Shown piece after piece: positions 34,621-43,036 of a DNA stretch of 64,000 bases. The DNA comes from Mesorhizobium sp. CA8. GTDB lineage: Bacteria; Pseudomonadota; Alphaproteobacteria; Rhizobiales; Rhizobiaceae. Below the pieces are notes generated by a model, which ran no database searches, was not told the DNA's origin, and saw only the letters and a list, made by a program, of their open reading frames with translations. The DNA lies in NCBI RefSeq assembly GCF_020164955.1, contig NZ_JAIUHG010000024.1, positions 1-64,000 on the forward strand. Reading direction: 5' to 3'. Made by a program: the position numbers and the translations under genes. The stretch's first letter is position 1; each line of letters starts with the position of its first letter.

Positions 34621-35304
34621 ATGGCAGACGGCAAGAGATATTTTTTTCCGGCTACGCGCCTCATCCTCGCCGCTTTGGTGGCGGGCGTGCTGGCCGGCGC
34701 GGTCGCGGTATACGTCAGCGAGAGCGGTTCTGGCAACAATGCTCCCGAGAAGGTCGCCGCGGCCGCCGGCAAGGACGATGCAGCCTGCGCAGCCAAAGTT
34801 GACCGGGCCAAGCAAATCGCCGCCAAGGCCGTCGGCCAGGTCGCGGCTCTGCAGCCGGCCGACCCGCCGCAATCGCTGAAGAGCCTGGCCTTCAACGGCC
34901 CCGACGGCAAGCCGATGACGATAGCCGACCATGCCGGCAAGACCGTGCTGCTCAATCTCTGGGCCACCTGGTGCGCGCCGTGCCGCGCCGAGATGCCGGC
35001 GCTCGACGCGCTGCAGAAGGAAAAAGGCAGCAATGCCTTCGAGGTGATCGCGGTCAATGTCGACACCGGCGACGATACGAAGCCGAAGAACTTCCTCAAC
35101 GAGATCGGCGTTCAGACGCTCGGCTTCTACCGGGACCCGACGATCGCGCTGTTCAACGAGGCAAAGACGCGCGGACTGGCGCTCGGGCTTCCGGTGACCA
35201 TGCTGATCGACGCGGATGGCTGCCTGATCGCGCATATGAACGGCCCGGCCGAATGGTCGAGCCCCGACGCCAAGCGGCTGGTGGAAGCGGCGCTAACGCC
35301 GTGA
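34621..35304 (+). CDS. tlpA: Thiol:disulfide interchange protein TlpA
   Basis: The product has 227 residues. One N-terminal membrane helix (RLILAALVAGVLAGAVAVYV) anchors a periplasmic thioredoxin domain with active site WATWCAPCRAEMP (Cys118 and Cys121). TlpA keeps copper-binding partners reduced for cytochrome oxidase assembly in rhizobia. The ATG at 34621 lies 33 bases from the divergent argH start. Confidence 0.9.
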   Translation: MADGKRYFFPATRLILAALVAGVLAGAVAVYVSESGSGNNAPEKVAAAAGKDDAACAAKVDRAKQIAAKAVGQVAALQPADPPQSLKSLAFNGPDGKPMTIADHAGKTVLLNLWATWCAPCRAEMPALDALQKEKGSNAFEVIAVNVDTGDDTKPKNFLNEIGVQTLGFYRDPTIALFNEAKTRGLALGLPVTMLIDADGCLIAHMNGPAEWSSPDAKRLVEAALTP

Positions 35305-35313
35305 TCGCGACCG

Positions 35314-36366
35314 CTATCTTACCCTAACCGTAATCACCAGCGCCTCGTGGTCGGCGCTCGGGCTGCCGTCCGGCAACACCGCCGGCAGTGTCGCCGGCGC
35401 GCTTGCCTCGAGGCCGCGGGTAAAGAACCAGTCGATGTGGCCGGCAGGCGTGGCGTCGCCGGCCGGACGCCGCTGCGTCGGCTTGTCGAACGCGTTGGCG
35501 TCGCGCCAGTCGTAGCCGCGCTCGGCCATGATCGCGAAGAGGGGCTCGTGGCGGTCGGGGCGCATCAGCCGGTCCGGCTCGGCATCGATGCAAGCCTGCC
35601 ATGCGGCCGGGTCGGCGTGGCGCTCTTCATAGGTTGCGGTCAGCGTGTTGAAATCGCCGCCGATCAGGACCGGCGCTTCCGCGTCATATCGGTCGATGGC
35701 GTCAAGGAGGTGGCGCGCCTGGTCGGCGCGGCCGGCGGGCGCGGTGCGGTTCTCGAGATGCACCGAAACGACGGTGACCCGGCGCTCGCCCACCGTCACC
35801 TGGCCGCCGAGCGCCATGCGGCCGCCGATCCGGGGTTGGCCGTGCTCCGGCAGGAACCAGGCACCGGCGGCATCCAGCCGAACGAGGAAGGGCCGCAGCA
35901 GCGGGACGGCGCTGGTTATGGCGTTGCCATGGAAGCCCTCAACGTTCTCGGCGCCGTCATTTGCCGCCTGCTCCGCCTCATTACCGGTGCCGAGTTCAAG
36001 GAACTCGACGCCATAGGCGTAGGAATGGCCCAGACGATCGGCAAGCCGGCTCAAAAGATGGCCGTTGCCGGAGCGCGCCATGCCCTTGTCGACTTCGGAC
36101 AGCAGCACGACGTGCGGCGCCTGGCCCGCTATCGTAGCGGCGATGGCATCGACATGACGCAGGCGCTCGACGTTCCACGCCATGACGGTCAGGCTCTCGC
36201 CGGCGCTCTCGCGCGACGCCTTGCCGCCGATCTCGATCTCGCCGAGGGCGGGAACGGCGGCAGCGTAGCGCAGATGGGTGGCGCTGTCGCGCGGTCCGTC
36301 CCGCATGGCGTTGCGGACGGCGACAGGCACGTGCGTGAGCTGCGGGACCAGCATCTCTCTTCTCAT
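35314..36366 (-). CDS. Endonuclease/exonuclease/phosphatase family protein
   Basis: The product has 350 residues. The EEP fold is shown by MAWNVERLR, VVLLSEVDKG (catalytic Glu), ENRTAP, VLIGGDFNT and the C-terminal HIDWFF and SADHEAL (His). These are the metal and phosphate-binding residues of Mg-dependent phosphodiesterases and nucleases. Whether it cuts DNA, a phospholipid or another phosphodiester is not decided by the sequence. The first 60 residues are less conserved, so the start may lie downstream. Confidence 0.8.
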   Translation of the reverse strand: MRREMLVPQLTHVPVAVRNAMRDGPRDSATHLRYAAAVPALGEIEIGGKASRESAGESLTVMAWNVERLRHVDAIAATIAGQAPHVVLLSEVDKGMARSGNGHLLSRLADRLGHSYAYGVEFLELGTGNEAEQAANDGAENVEGFHGNAITSAVPLLRPFLVRLDAAGAWFLPEHGQPRIGGRMALGGQVTVGERRVTVVSVHLENRTAPAGRADQARHLLDAIDRYDAEAPVLIGGDFNTLTATYEERHADPAAWQACIDAEPDRLMRPDRHEPLFAIMAERGYDWRDANAFDKPTQRRPAGDATPAGHIDWFFTRGLEASAPATLPAVLPDGSPSADHEALVITVRVR

Positions 36367-36589
36367 CCAGCCGGTTAATCACGGAGGTCTTTTCGCCGCT
36401 TGGCGGCGCCCTAGCTCTCTAGAGCGCCGATGTGACGTTTTCATGCCGGCGCGACCGCTGCCAGGGGAGGAGAGACTGGCTGTCCACAGGGGCTTCGGGC
36501 CCACAGCAGAACTGTCACATACCTTCTCTATGAGAGCGGGCAAGGACTTGCGCAAAACCTTGTCACACTGCCACTCAAGAGGGAAAACC

Positions 36590-37941
36590 ATGACGATCAT
36601 CAAGCGGGGCTTCGCTGCCCTTGCCGCCGGCGCGCTCAGCACCGCGCTTGCGGTTCCTGCTTTTGCCGAGCCGGTCAAATTCGATTTTTGGTTCGGTCTT
36701 TCGGGCGACCTCGCCCGCGTCGTCGACACGCTGTGCAAGAACTTCAACGATTCCCAGAAGGACTACCAGGTCGTTTGCACCAGCCAGGGCAATTACGACG
36801 CCACGCTGCAGAACACGATCGCCGCCTTCCGTGCCGGCAAGCAGCCCACCGTCGTCCAGGTCTATGACGTCGGCACTGCCACCATGATGCTGTCGGGCGC
36901 CTACAAGCCCGCCGACAAGCTGATGGAAGAGAACGGCTACAAGATCGACTACAGCGACTATTTCCCCGGCATCGCCCGCTATTACGCGACCTCGAAGGGC
37001 GAGATGCTGTCCTTCCCGTTCAACTCGTCAACGGCACTGATGTACTGGAACAAGGACGCCTTCGCCAAGATCGGCAAGACCGAGGCGCCGAAGACCTGGG
37101 AAGATGTCGGCGCCGACCTCAAGGCGCTGAAGGACGCCGGCTATGATTGCCCGATGGCCATCAACATCTCGGCCAATGAAAGCTGGCAGCTGATGGAGCA
37201 GTTCTCGGCGCTGCATAACCAGCCGATCGCCACCAAGAACAATGGCTATGACGGTCTCGACGCCCGTCTGGAAGTCAACAAGACCAAGTTCGTCCAGTAC
37301 GTTACCGATCTCAAGAAGTGGTATGACGCAGGCCTTATCAAGATCAAGTCGAAGATCTCGGCCAGGATATGGTGCAGGCCTTCGCCACCGGCACCTGCCA
37401 GCTCATCCTCACCTCGGTCGGCGACCACGGCACGGTCGGCCGCACCCAGAAGGAAGGCATGAAGTGGGACGTCGCCGAGCTGCCGGTCTATGCCGGCACC
37501 GAGCGCAAGAACTCGCTGGTCGGCGGCGCTTCGCTGTGGGTGCTGTCCGGCAAGTCGGACGCCGAATACAAGGGCGCGGCCGCCTTCCTCAACTTCATCC
37601 ACGATCCCAAGACCGCATTGTTCTGGTCGACCAACACCGGCTATATCCCGGTGACGAAGTCGGGCTTCGATTTCATGAAGTCAAACGGCTTCTACGACAA
37701 GGCGCCTTACAAGGGCCGTGAAGTGGCCATCGAGAGCCTGACCGCCTCGGAGCCGACCGAGATCACCCGCGGCATCCGCCTCGGCAACTTCACCCAGATC
37801 CGCGCCGAGTTCGGCACGCAGATGCAGGCGATCTTCGCCAATAAGGTCAGCGTCCAGCAAGGCCTCGACACTCTGGTCAAGAACGGCGACGCGATCCTCG
37901 AGCGCTTCCAGCAGACCTATCCGGGTAAGACCCTGCCCTGA
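36590..37941 (+). pseudogene. ugpB: sn-Glycerol-3-phosphate ABC transporter binding protein, frameshifted
   Basis: From 36590 (GAGGG site upstream) a signal peptide is followed by a UgpB-type binding protein: QVYDVGTATMMLSGAYKPAD and FPFNSSTALMYWNKDAF match E. coli UgpB closely. Near 37352-37358 the frame shifts by one missing base. The rest (LGQDMVQAFATGTC onward to 37941) is in another frame. As written, only the first about 290 residues would be made with a wrong tail. A single-base sequencing error is possible because downstream transport genes look intact. Confidence 0.85.
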
Positions 37942-38045
37942 TCCCGGATGTTGGAACGGCCGCCCGCCGGGAATCGACGGGCGGCCATTTCACATCTAGG
38001 TTTACCGTGAAGGTGGGCTGACGGTTCAACGGCATCGGCGGATCG

Positions 38046-38930
38046 ATGGAAAAACGCGTCACTTTCGGCAGATGGACGATCGGCATCCTGTTCGCGGTGC
38101 CGCAGCTTCTTCTGATCTTCACCTTCTTCTACTGGCCGGCCGGCCAGGCGGTTTACTGGTCGCTGACGCTGCAGCAGCCCTGGGGCGGCGGCAACATCTG
38201 GGTCGGGCTCGACAATTTCCGTTCGATCCTCGCCAATGCCGACTACTGGAATTCCATCACCGCCAGCATGATCTTCGCCGGCATCAGCACGGGCCTTGCA
38301 ATGGTCATCGCGCTGGTGCTCGCCGCCTTGACCGACCGGCAGCTTGCCGGCTCATGGCTGTATCGCGTGGTGCTGATCTGGCCCTACGGCATCGCCGCGC
38401 CCGCTCTGGCGCTGGCATTTCGTTTCATCCTGGCGCCGGAAGCCGGCTTCATGGCCGTCGTCAACCGGGTCTGGCCGGGCTTCTGGGACCCGGGCCTCGA
38501 CGGCGCCGACGCGATGGCCTCGATCATCATCGCCTTTTCCTGGAAATATGTCGGCTATAATTTCATCTTCTTCCTCGCCGCCTTCCAGGCGATCCCGCGT
38601 TCGCTGATCGAGGCGGCCGCCATGGACGGCTCAGGCGTCCTCCGGCGCTTCTGGGACATCCAGTTCCCGCTGATCACGCCGACCATCTTCTTCCTGCTGG
38701 TCATCAACATCACCGAGAGTTTTCAGGACTCCTTCGGCATCGTCGACATCATGACCGCAGGCGGACCGGCCAACGCCACCAATCTGATGGTCTACAAGAT
38801 CTATTCCGACGGCTTCAAAGGCCTCGATTATTCGGGCGCCGCCGCGCAGAGCATCATCCTGATGTTGCTCATCGTCGCACTGACCATCGTCCAGTTCCGC
38901 TTCATCGAGCGGCGCGTCCACTATCGTTGA
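38046..38930 (+). CDS. ugpA: sn-Glycerol-3-phosphate ABC transporter permease UgpA
   Basis: This 294-residue membrane protein has six helices and the EAA loop IEAAAMDGSGVLRRFWDIQF that contacts the ATPase. The match to the UgpA/MalF class is clear from the family context (ugpB before, ugpE after). The ATG at 38046 has GGCGGA upstream. The 3' end is separated from the ugpE start by eight bases. Confidence 0.88.
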   Translation: MEKRVTFGRWTIGILFAVPQLLLIFTFFYWPAGQAVYWSLTLQQPWGGGNIWVGLDNFRSILANADYWNSITASMIFAGISTGLAMVIALVLAALTDRQLAGSWLYRVVLIWPYGIAAPALALAFRFILAPEAGFMAVVNRVWPGFWDPGLDGADAMASIIIAFSWKYVGYNFIFFLAAFQAIPRSLIEAAAMDGSGVLRRFWDIQFPLITPTIFFLLVINITESFQDSFGIVDIMTAGGPANATNLMVYKIYSDGFKGLDYSGAAAQSIILMLLIVALTIVQFRFIERRVHYR

Positions 38931-38938
38931 GGCCGGCC

Positions 38939-39853
38939 ATGGTCGAGCGCACTCCGATCCTCAATTTTTTCACGCATCTGATCCTGTTTGCCGGCTTCGT
39001 ATTCTGCGTGGCGCCGTTCGTCATCGTGGCGATCGCCGCCTCGCACAATCTGAAGGACGTCAACGACGTGCCGATGTCGCTGCTGCCGGGCAGCGATTTC
39101 TGGGTCAACATCAAGACGGCCTGGGTGACGGCCGATCTCGGCCCGAAGCTGCTCAACTCGTTCATCATGGCGTTCGGCGTCGCCGCCGGCAAAGTGATCG
39201 TGTCGGCGCTGACGGCCTTCTCGATCGTCTATTTCCGCTATCCCGGCCGGACGCTGATCTTCTGGCTGATCTTCATCACGCTGATGCTGCCGCTCGAAGT
39301 GCGCATCGTCCCGACCTACGCGGTGGTCGCCAACGTGCTGGAGCCCTATCAGACGATCATGGATCTGACGGGGCTTTCCTGGCTGATCGAGAAGATATCA
39401 GGCGTTCGGGTCCAGCTCAGCCTGGGGCTGCTCAATTCCTATAGCGGCCTGATCCTGCCGCTGGTCGCCACCGCCACCGGTACTTTCCTCTACCGCCAGT
39501 TCTTCCTGACCGTGCCTGACGAATTGACCGAGGCCGCGCGCATGGACGGCGCCGGCGCGCTGCGCTTCTTCGTCGATATCCTTCTGCCGCTGTCGCGCAA
39601 CAACATGGGGGCGCTCGGCACCATCATGTTCCTGTGGGCCTGGAATCAGTATCTGTGGCCGTTGCTTATCACCACCGACCAGTCGCATGCGATGGCGGTG
39701 ACCGAGCTGAAGCAGCTCATCCCCAATGTCGGCGGGGCGCCGGAATGGCATATTGCCATGGCCGGCACGCTGATCGTCATGCTGCCGCCGCTGATCGTGG
39801 TGCTCTTGATGCAGCGCTGGTTCGTGCGCGGCCTGATCGCCACCGAAAAATAG
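38939..39853 (+). CDS. ugpE: sn-Glycerol-3-phosphate ABC transporter permease UgpE
   Basis: This 304-residue six-helix permease has the EAA motif LTEAARMDGAGALRFFVDIL. Its partner is UgpA. The ATG at 38939 is preceded by GAGG; a TTG at 38927 overlaps the ugpA stop and is less likely. It is followed by ugpC after ten bases. Confidence 0.88.
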   Translation: MVERTPILNFFTHLILFAGFVFCVAPFVIVAIAASHNLKDVNDVPMSLLPGSDFWVNIKTAWVTADLGPKLLNSFIMAFGVAAGKVIVSALTAFSIVYFRYPGRTLIFWLIFITLMLPLEVRIVPTYAVVANVLEPYQTIMDLTGLSWLIEKISGVRVQLSLGLLNSYSGLILPLVATATGTFLYRQFFLTVPDELTEAARMDGAGALRFFVDILLPLSRNNMGALGTIMFLWAWNQYLWPLLITTDQSHAMAVTELKQLIPNVGGAPEWHIAMAGTLIVMLPPLIVVLLMQRWFVRGLIATEK

Positions 39854-39863
39854 GGAGACAAAA

Positions 39864-40964
39864 ATGGCCTCCATCACCATTCGCGGCGTCAAGAAGAACT
39901 ACGCCAAGACGCAGGTCGTGCACGGCGTCGATCTTGACTTCGCCTCGGGCGAATTCGTCGTCATCCTCGGACCGTCGGGCTGCGGCAAGTCTACGCTGCT
40001 CAGGATGATCGCGGGACTGGAAGAGATTTCCGACGGCACGATCGCGATCGACGGCACGGTGGTCAACAAGCTCGAGCCGCGCGAGCGCGGCTGCGCCATG
40101 GTGTTCCAGAACTACGCGCTCTACCCGCATATGAGCGTGGCCCAGAACATCGGCTATTCGCTGAAGGTGGCCGGCGTTCCGCCGGCCGAACGCGCCCAGC
40201 GTGTCCAGGCGGTGGCGCGCGTCCTGGAGCTGGAGCACCTGCTAGACCGCAAGCCGATGGCGCTCTCCGGCGGCCAGCGCCAGCGTGTTGCCATGGGCCG
40301 CGCCATGATCCGCGAGCCCAAGGTCTTCCTCTTCGACGAGCCGCTCTCCAATCTCGATGCCAAGCTGCGCGTGCAGATGCGCTCCGAGATCCGCAAGCTG
40401 CACCGGCGCCTCAACGCCACCTCGGTCTTCGTCACGCATGACCAGGTCGAGGCGATGACGCTGGCAGACCGGCTGGTGGTGATGAATGGCGGCCGCGTCG
40501 AGCAGGTCGGCACGCCGGCGGAAGTCTACAGCCGGCCGGCAAGCCGCTTCGTGGCGACCTTCGTCGGCGCCCCGGCGATGAACATGCTCGAAGGCACGGT
40601 CACGCTGGACGGGCTGTCGCTGCTCGGTGGCAACCGCAAGCTCAACGTGTCGCGCACGGGCCTGCCGGTCGGCGCGAAAGTCGCGGCCGGCATCCGGCCG
40701 GAGGCGGTGCGCATGGTGGCGCCGGGTGCGCCCGGCGCGCTCGCGGCGACCGTCGACCTCATCGAGGAGCTGGGCGCCGGCCGCGTCATCTATGTCGATC
40801 TCGACGGCGCGCCGTTTTCCATCGTGACGTCGGAGACCGTCCATCCCGAACCCGGGAGCACGATCGGCCTGCAGTTCGCCGAGACAGACCTGCACTTCTT
40901 CTCCTCGAAGACAGGCGCCAGGCTCGACGTGTTCAAGGCCTCGGTGCCGGAGCCGGCTCTATAA
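39864..40964 (+). CDS. ugpC: sn-Glycerol-3-phosphate ABC transporter ATPase UgpC
   Basis: The product has 366 residues. The N-terminal ATPase has Walker A GPSGCGKST, signature LSGGQRQRVAMG and Walker B FLFDEPLSNLD. The C-terminal TOBE/OB regulatory domain follows residue 240 (AAGIRPEAVRMV). It energises uptake of glycerol-3-phosphate or glycerophosphodiesters. GGGAG precedes the ATG. The ugpB-ugpA-ugpE-ugpC order fits an operon. Confidence 0.9.
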   Translation: MASITIRGVKKNYAKTQVVHGVDLDFASGEFVVILGPSGCGKSTLLRMIAGLEEISDGTIAIDGTVVNKLEPRERGCAMVFQNYALYPHMSVAQNIGYSLKVAGVPPAERAQRVQAVARVLELEHLLDRKPMALSGGQRQRVAMGRAMIREPKVFLFDEPLSNLDAKLRVQMRSEIRKLHRRLNATSVFVTHDQVEAMTLADRLVVMNGGRVEQVGTPAEVYSRPASRFVATFVGAPAMNMLEGTVTLDGLSLLGGNRKLNVSRTGLPVGAKVAAGIRPEAVRMVAPGAPGALAATVDLIEELGAGRVIYVDLDGAPFSIVTSETVHPEPGSTIGLQFAETDLHFFSSKTGARLDVFKASVPEPAL

Positions 40965-41019
40965 GGCGGTTGGCGGCTTCGCGAATTCGATTGAGGGTTA
41001 CGGAATAAAGATCATCCAG

Positions 41020-41802
41020 GTGACCGACGTCCATCTCGGCCGTCGGAGCGAAATCCGCTACGGCGCCGATCTGCATGAGCGGCTCGTCCGCTGCATCGAC
41101 CATATCAATGCCCGCCACGGCGATGCGGCGCTCTGCATCTTTACCGGCGACCTGACGGATGCCGGCGAGGCGCAAGCCTATGCCGACTTCAAGGCGGCGC
41201 TGAGCCGGCTCACGTTGCCTTACAGGCTGCTGCCCGGAAACCACGACCGGCGCCCAAACCTCATCGCCGCCTTTCCCGAAAACGGGACCGACGGCAACGG
41301 TTTCGTGCAGTCGGTTTTCGACACGCCGGAAGGGCGCTTGCTTTTCCTCGACAGCCTGGCGGAAGGCCGCGTCACCGGCGAGTTGTGCGACAGCCGGCTT
41401 GGCTGGCTCGACGCGCGGCTTGGCGAGGCGGCAGGCAAGGCCGCCTATGTCTTCCTGCATCATCCGCCGGTCGAGCTTGGGCTTACGCTGCTCGACCCGC
41501 TCGGCCTCGAACAGCCGCAGCGGCTGATCGATGTGCTGACGCGCCACGGCAATGTCCGCTCCATCTTCTTCGGCCATGTCCACCGCGACATAGCCGGCAC
41601 CGTCGCCGGCATCCCATTCTCGGCGCAGCGCGGCCTGCATGCCCGCTTCATGCTCGATCTCATCGGCGACGAGGTTGTCGAGCAGGCACCGCCCGCCTAT
41701 TCGATCATCCTGATCGAGGGCCAGCGCGTCGTCATCCACAGCCACGATTTCCTCGAGAGCTGGCCGCTGTGGTCGCCGGCAACTGGGCAGCGCGTGCGTT
41801 GA
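41020..41802 (+). CDS. Calcineurin-like phosphodiesterase (GpdQ-like), probable glycerophosphodiesterase
   Basis: The product has 260 residues from the GTG at 41020. The metallophosphoesterase motifs are D-x-H in TDVHLG, FTGDLTDAG, LPGNHD, and FLHHPP with FFGHVHRD. It probably releases glycerol-3-phosphate from glycerophosphodiesters, taking the place of ugpQ in this operon. The start is odd: the natural N-terminus would be the codons for KIIQVTDVHL beginning at 41005 with ATA, which has GAGGG upstream, so an ATG to ATA change is likely. The coordinates use the first canonical start. Confidence 0.75.
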   Translation: MTDVHLGRRSEIRYGADLHERLVRCIDHINARHGDAALCIFTGDLTDAGEAQAYADFKAALSRLTLPYRLLPGNHDRRPNLIAAFPENGTDGNGFVQSVFDTPEGRLLFLDSLAEGRVTGELCDSRLGWLDARLGEAAGKAAYVFLHHPPVELGLTLLDPLGLEQPQRLIDVLTRHGNVRSIFFGHVHRDIAGTVAGIPFSAQRGLHARFMLDLIGDEVVEQAPPAYSIILIEGQRVVIHSHDFLESWPLWSPATGQRVR

Positions 41803-41945
41803 GGCATGTCGATATTCAGGTGAGGCCGGCCTGCAAACGGCGGTTTCCTGTGCTTCCGGTGCTCACGTACTCCAAGTACGCTCCGCTCCGGTTCTCGGAA
41901 CCCGCCGTTTTCGGCTCGGCCTGACCTGAATCCCGACACGCCTCA
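41800..41945. repeat. Convergent-junction palindrome B (conserved core plus locus arms)
   Basis: This is a 146-base imperfect palindrome between the phosphodiesterase (+) and the iron ABC ATPase (-). The core at 41849-41897 starts TGTGCTTCCGGTGCTCACGT and ends CTCCGGTTCTCG, with central CGTAC and GTACG. The middle arms share ATTCAGGTGAGGCCGG with palindrome A. The outer arms are locus-specific: TGAGGCATGTCGAT at the left pairs with CCCGACACGCCTCA at the right, and the left arm begins at the phosphodiesterase stop codon. Confidence 0.75.
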
Positions 41946-41953
41946 ACCCGGAC

Positions 41954-43036
41954 CTAAGCAAAGACATGCGCCTTGCCGGTAACGGTGAGGCGCACGATCT
42001 CGCCGACCGCTGGCGCGTCCATGCCTGTCTTGCGCAGGATGAGCGGGGTGTTGCCGATGGCGGCCGCATCGGGCGGATCGGGGCTGTTGAGCAGCCGCAC
42101 CGCGACGGTGCAGACCGAGCCGGCGAACTCGCAGTCCGTCACTTCGCCGAACAGCATGTCCGGTGTGCCCGACATGCCCTCGCGCGAGGTCCGCTTGAGA
42201 AGGATTTGCTCGGGCCGCAGCATAATGCGCGCGACATCGCGTCGTTCCTTTGTGTCGACCGCGATGCGGCCGAGCGGCGACATGGCGAAGCCGTCGGCGA
42301 TTTTCGCCGGCAGGATAATGGCGTCGCCGAGGAACTCGGCGACCATCCTGTCCCTGGGCTGGAAATAGAGCTCGCGCGGCGTGCCGACCTGCGAGAACAG
42401 GCCGTCACGCATCACCGCCACCTGGCTGGCGAAGGACAGCGCCTCGGCCTGGTCATGGGTGACCAGGATGGTGGTGATGCCCGCCTCTTCCAGAAGCTCG
42501 GCCACCGCCTTGCGCATGGAGGCGCGAAGCCCCGTATCGAGGGCCGAGAACGGCTCGTCGAGCAGCATTAGCCTCGGCTTCATCGCCATGGCCCGGGCAA
42601 GCGCGACGCGCTGCTGCTGGCCGCCGGACAGCTCGTGCGGCCGGCGCTTGAGGACCGCCTTGTCCAATCCGACGATGTAGGCGAGCTCGACGATGCGCTC
42701 GTTGCGCCTGTCTTCGCTACGGGCCATGCCGAAACCGATATTGTCGGCGATGCTGAGATGCGGGAAGAGGGCGCCGTCCTGGGCGACCACGCCGATGCCG
42801 CGGCGATGCGCCGGCACGGCGGCGCCGCCATTGGCCAGCACCTTGCCGTCGAGCGTGATGCGACCGCGGTCCGGCGCCTCGAAGCCGGCGATCAGCCTGA
42901 GCAAGGTGGTCTTGCCGCAGCCAGACGGCCCGACGATCGCGGTGCGGCTGCCGCTTTCGACAGCCAAGTCGACGCCGGCGAGCGCCGTTACCGGGCCGTA
43001 GCTTTTCGCGACGCCGCTGAGTTCGAGAAAGCTCAT
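41954..43036 (-). CDS. fbpC: Ferric-iron ABC transporter ATP-binding protein
   Basis: The product has about 360 residues. ATPase motifs are Walker A GPSGCGKTT, signature LSGGQQQRVALA and Walker B LMLLDEPFSALD. The C-terminal TOBE-like part (FGEVTDCEFAGSVCTVAVRL) is that of FbpC/CysA-type importers. It overlaps the end of the permease gene (ATGA at 43036-43033), so translation is coupled. It is the last gene of a binding-protein, permease, ATPase operon. Confidence 0.85.
   Translation of the reverse strand: MSFLELSGVAKSYGPVTALAGVDLAVESGSRTAIVGPSGCGKTTLLRLIAGFEAPDRGRITLDGKVLANGGAAVPAHRRGIGVVAQDGALFPHLSIADNIGFGMARSEDRRNERIVELAYIVGLDKAVLKRRPHELSGGQQQRVALARAMAMKPRLMLLDEPFSALDTGLRASMRKAVAELLEEAGITTILVTHDQAEALSFASQVAVMRDGLFSQVGTPRELYFQPRDRMVAEFLGDAIILPAKIADGFAMSPLGRIAVDTKERRDVARIMLRPEQILLKRTSREGMSGTPDMLFGEVTDCEFAGSVCTVAVRLLNSPDPPDAAAIGNTPLILRKTGMDAPAVGEIVRLTVTGKAHVFA

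Noticed and set aside
36512..36529. Possible PhoB box upstream of ugpB (CTGTCACATACCTTCTCT)
   Set aside because: The first half fits CTGTCA, but the second half matches at only three of seven positions. PhoB control of ugp is plausible from other species but not shown here.
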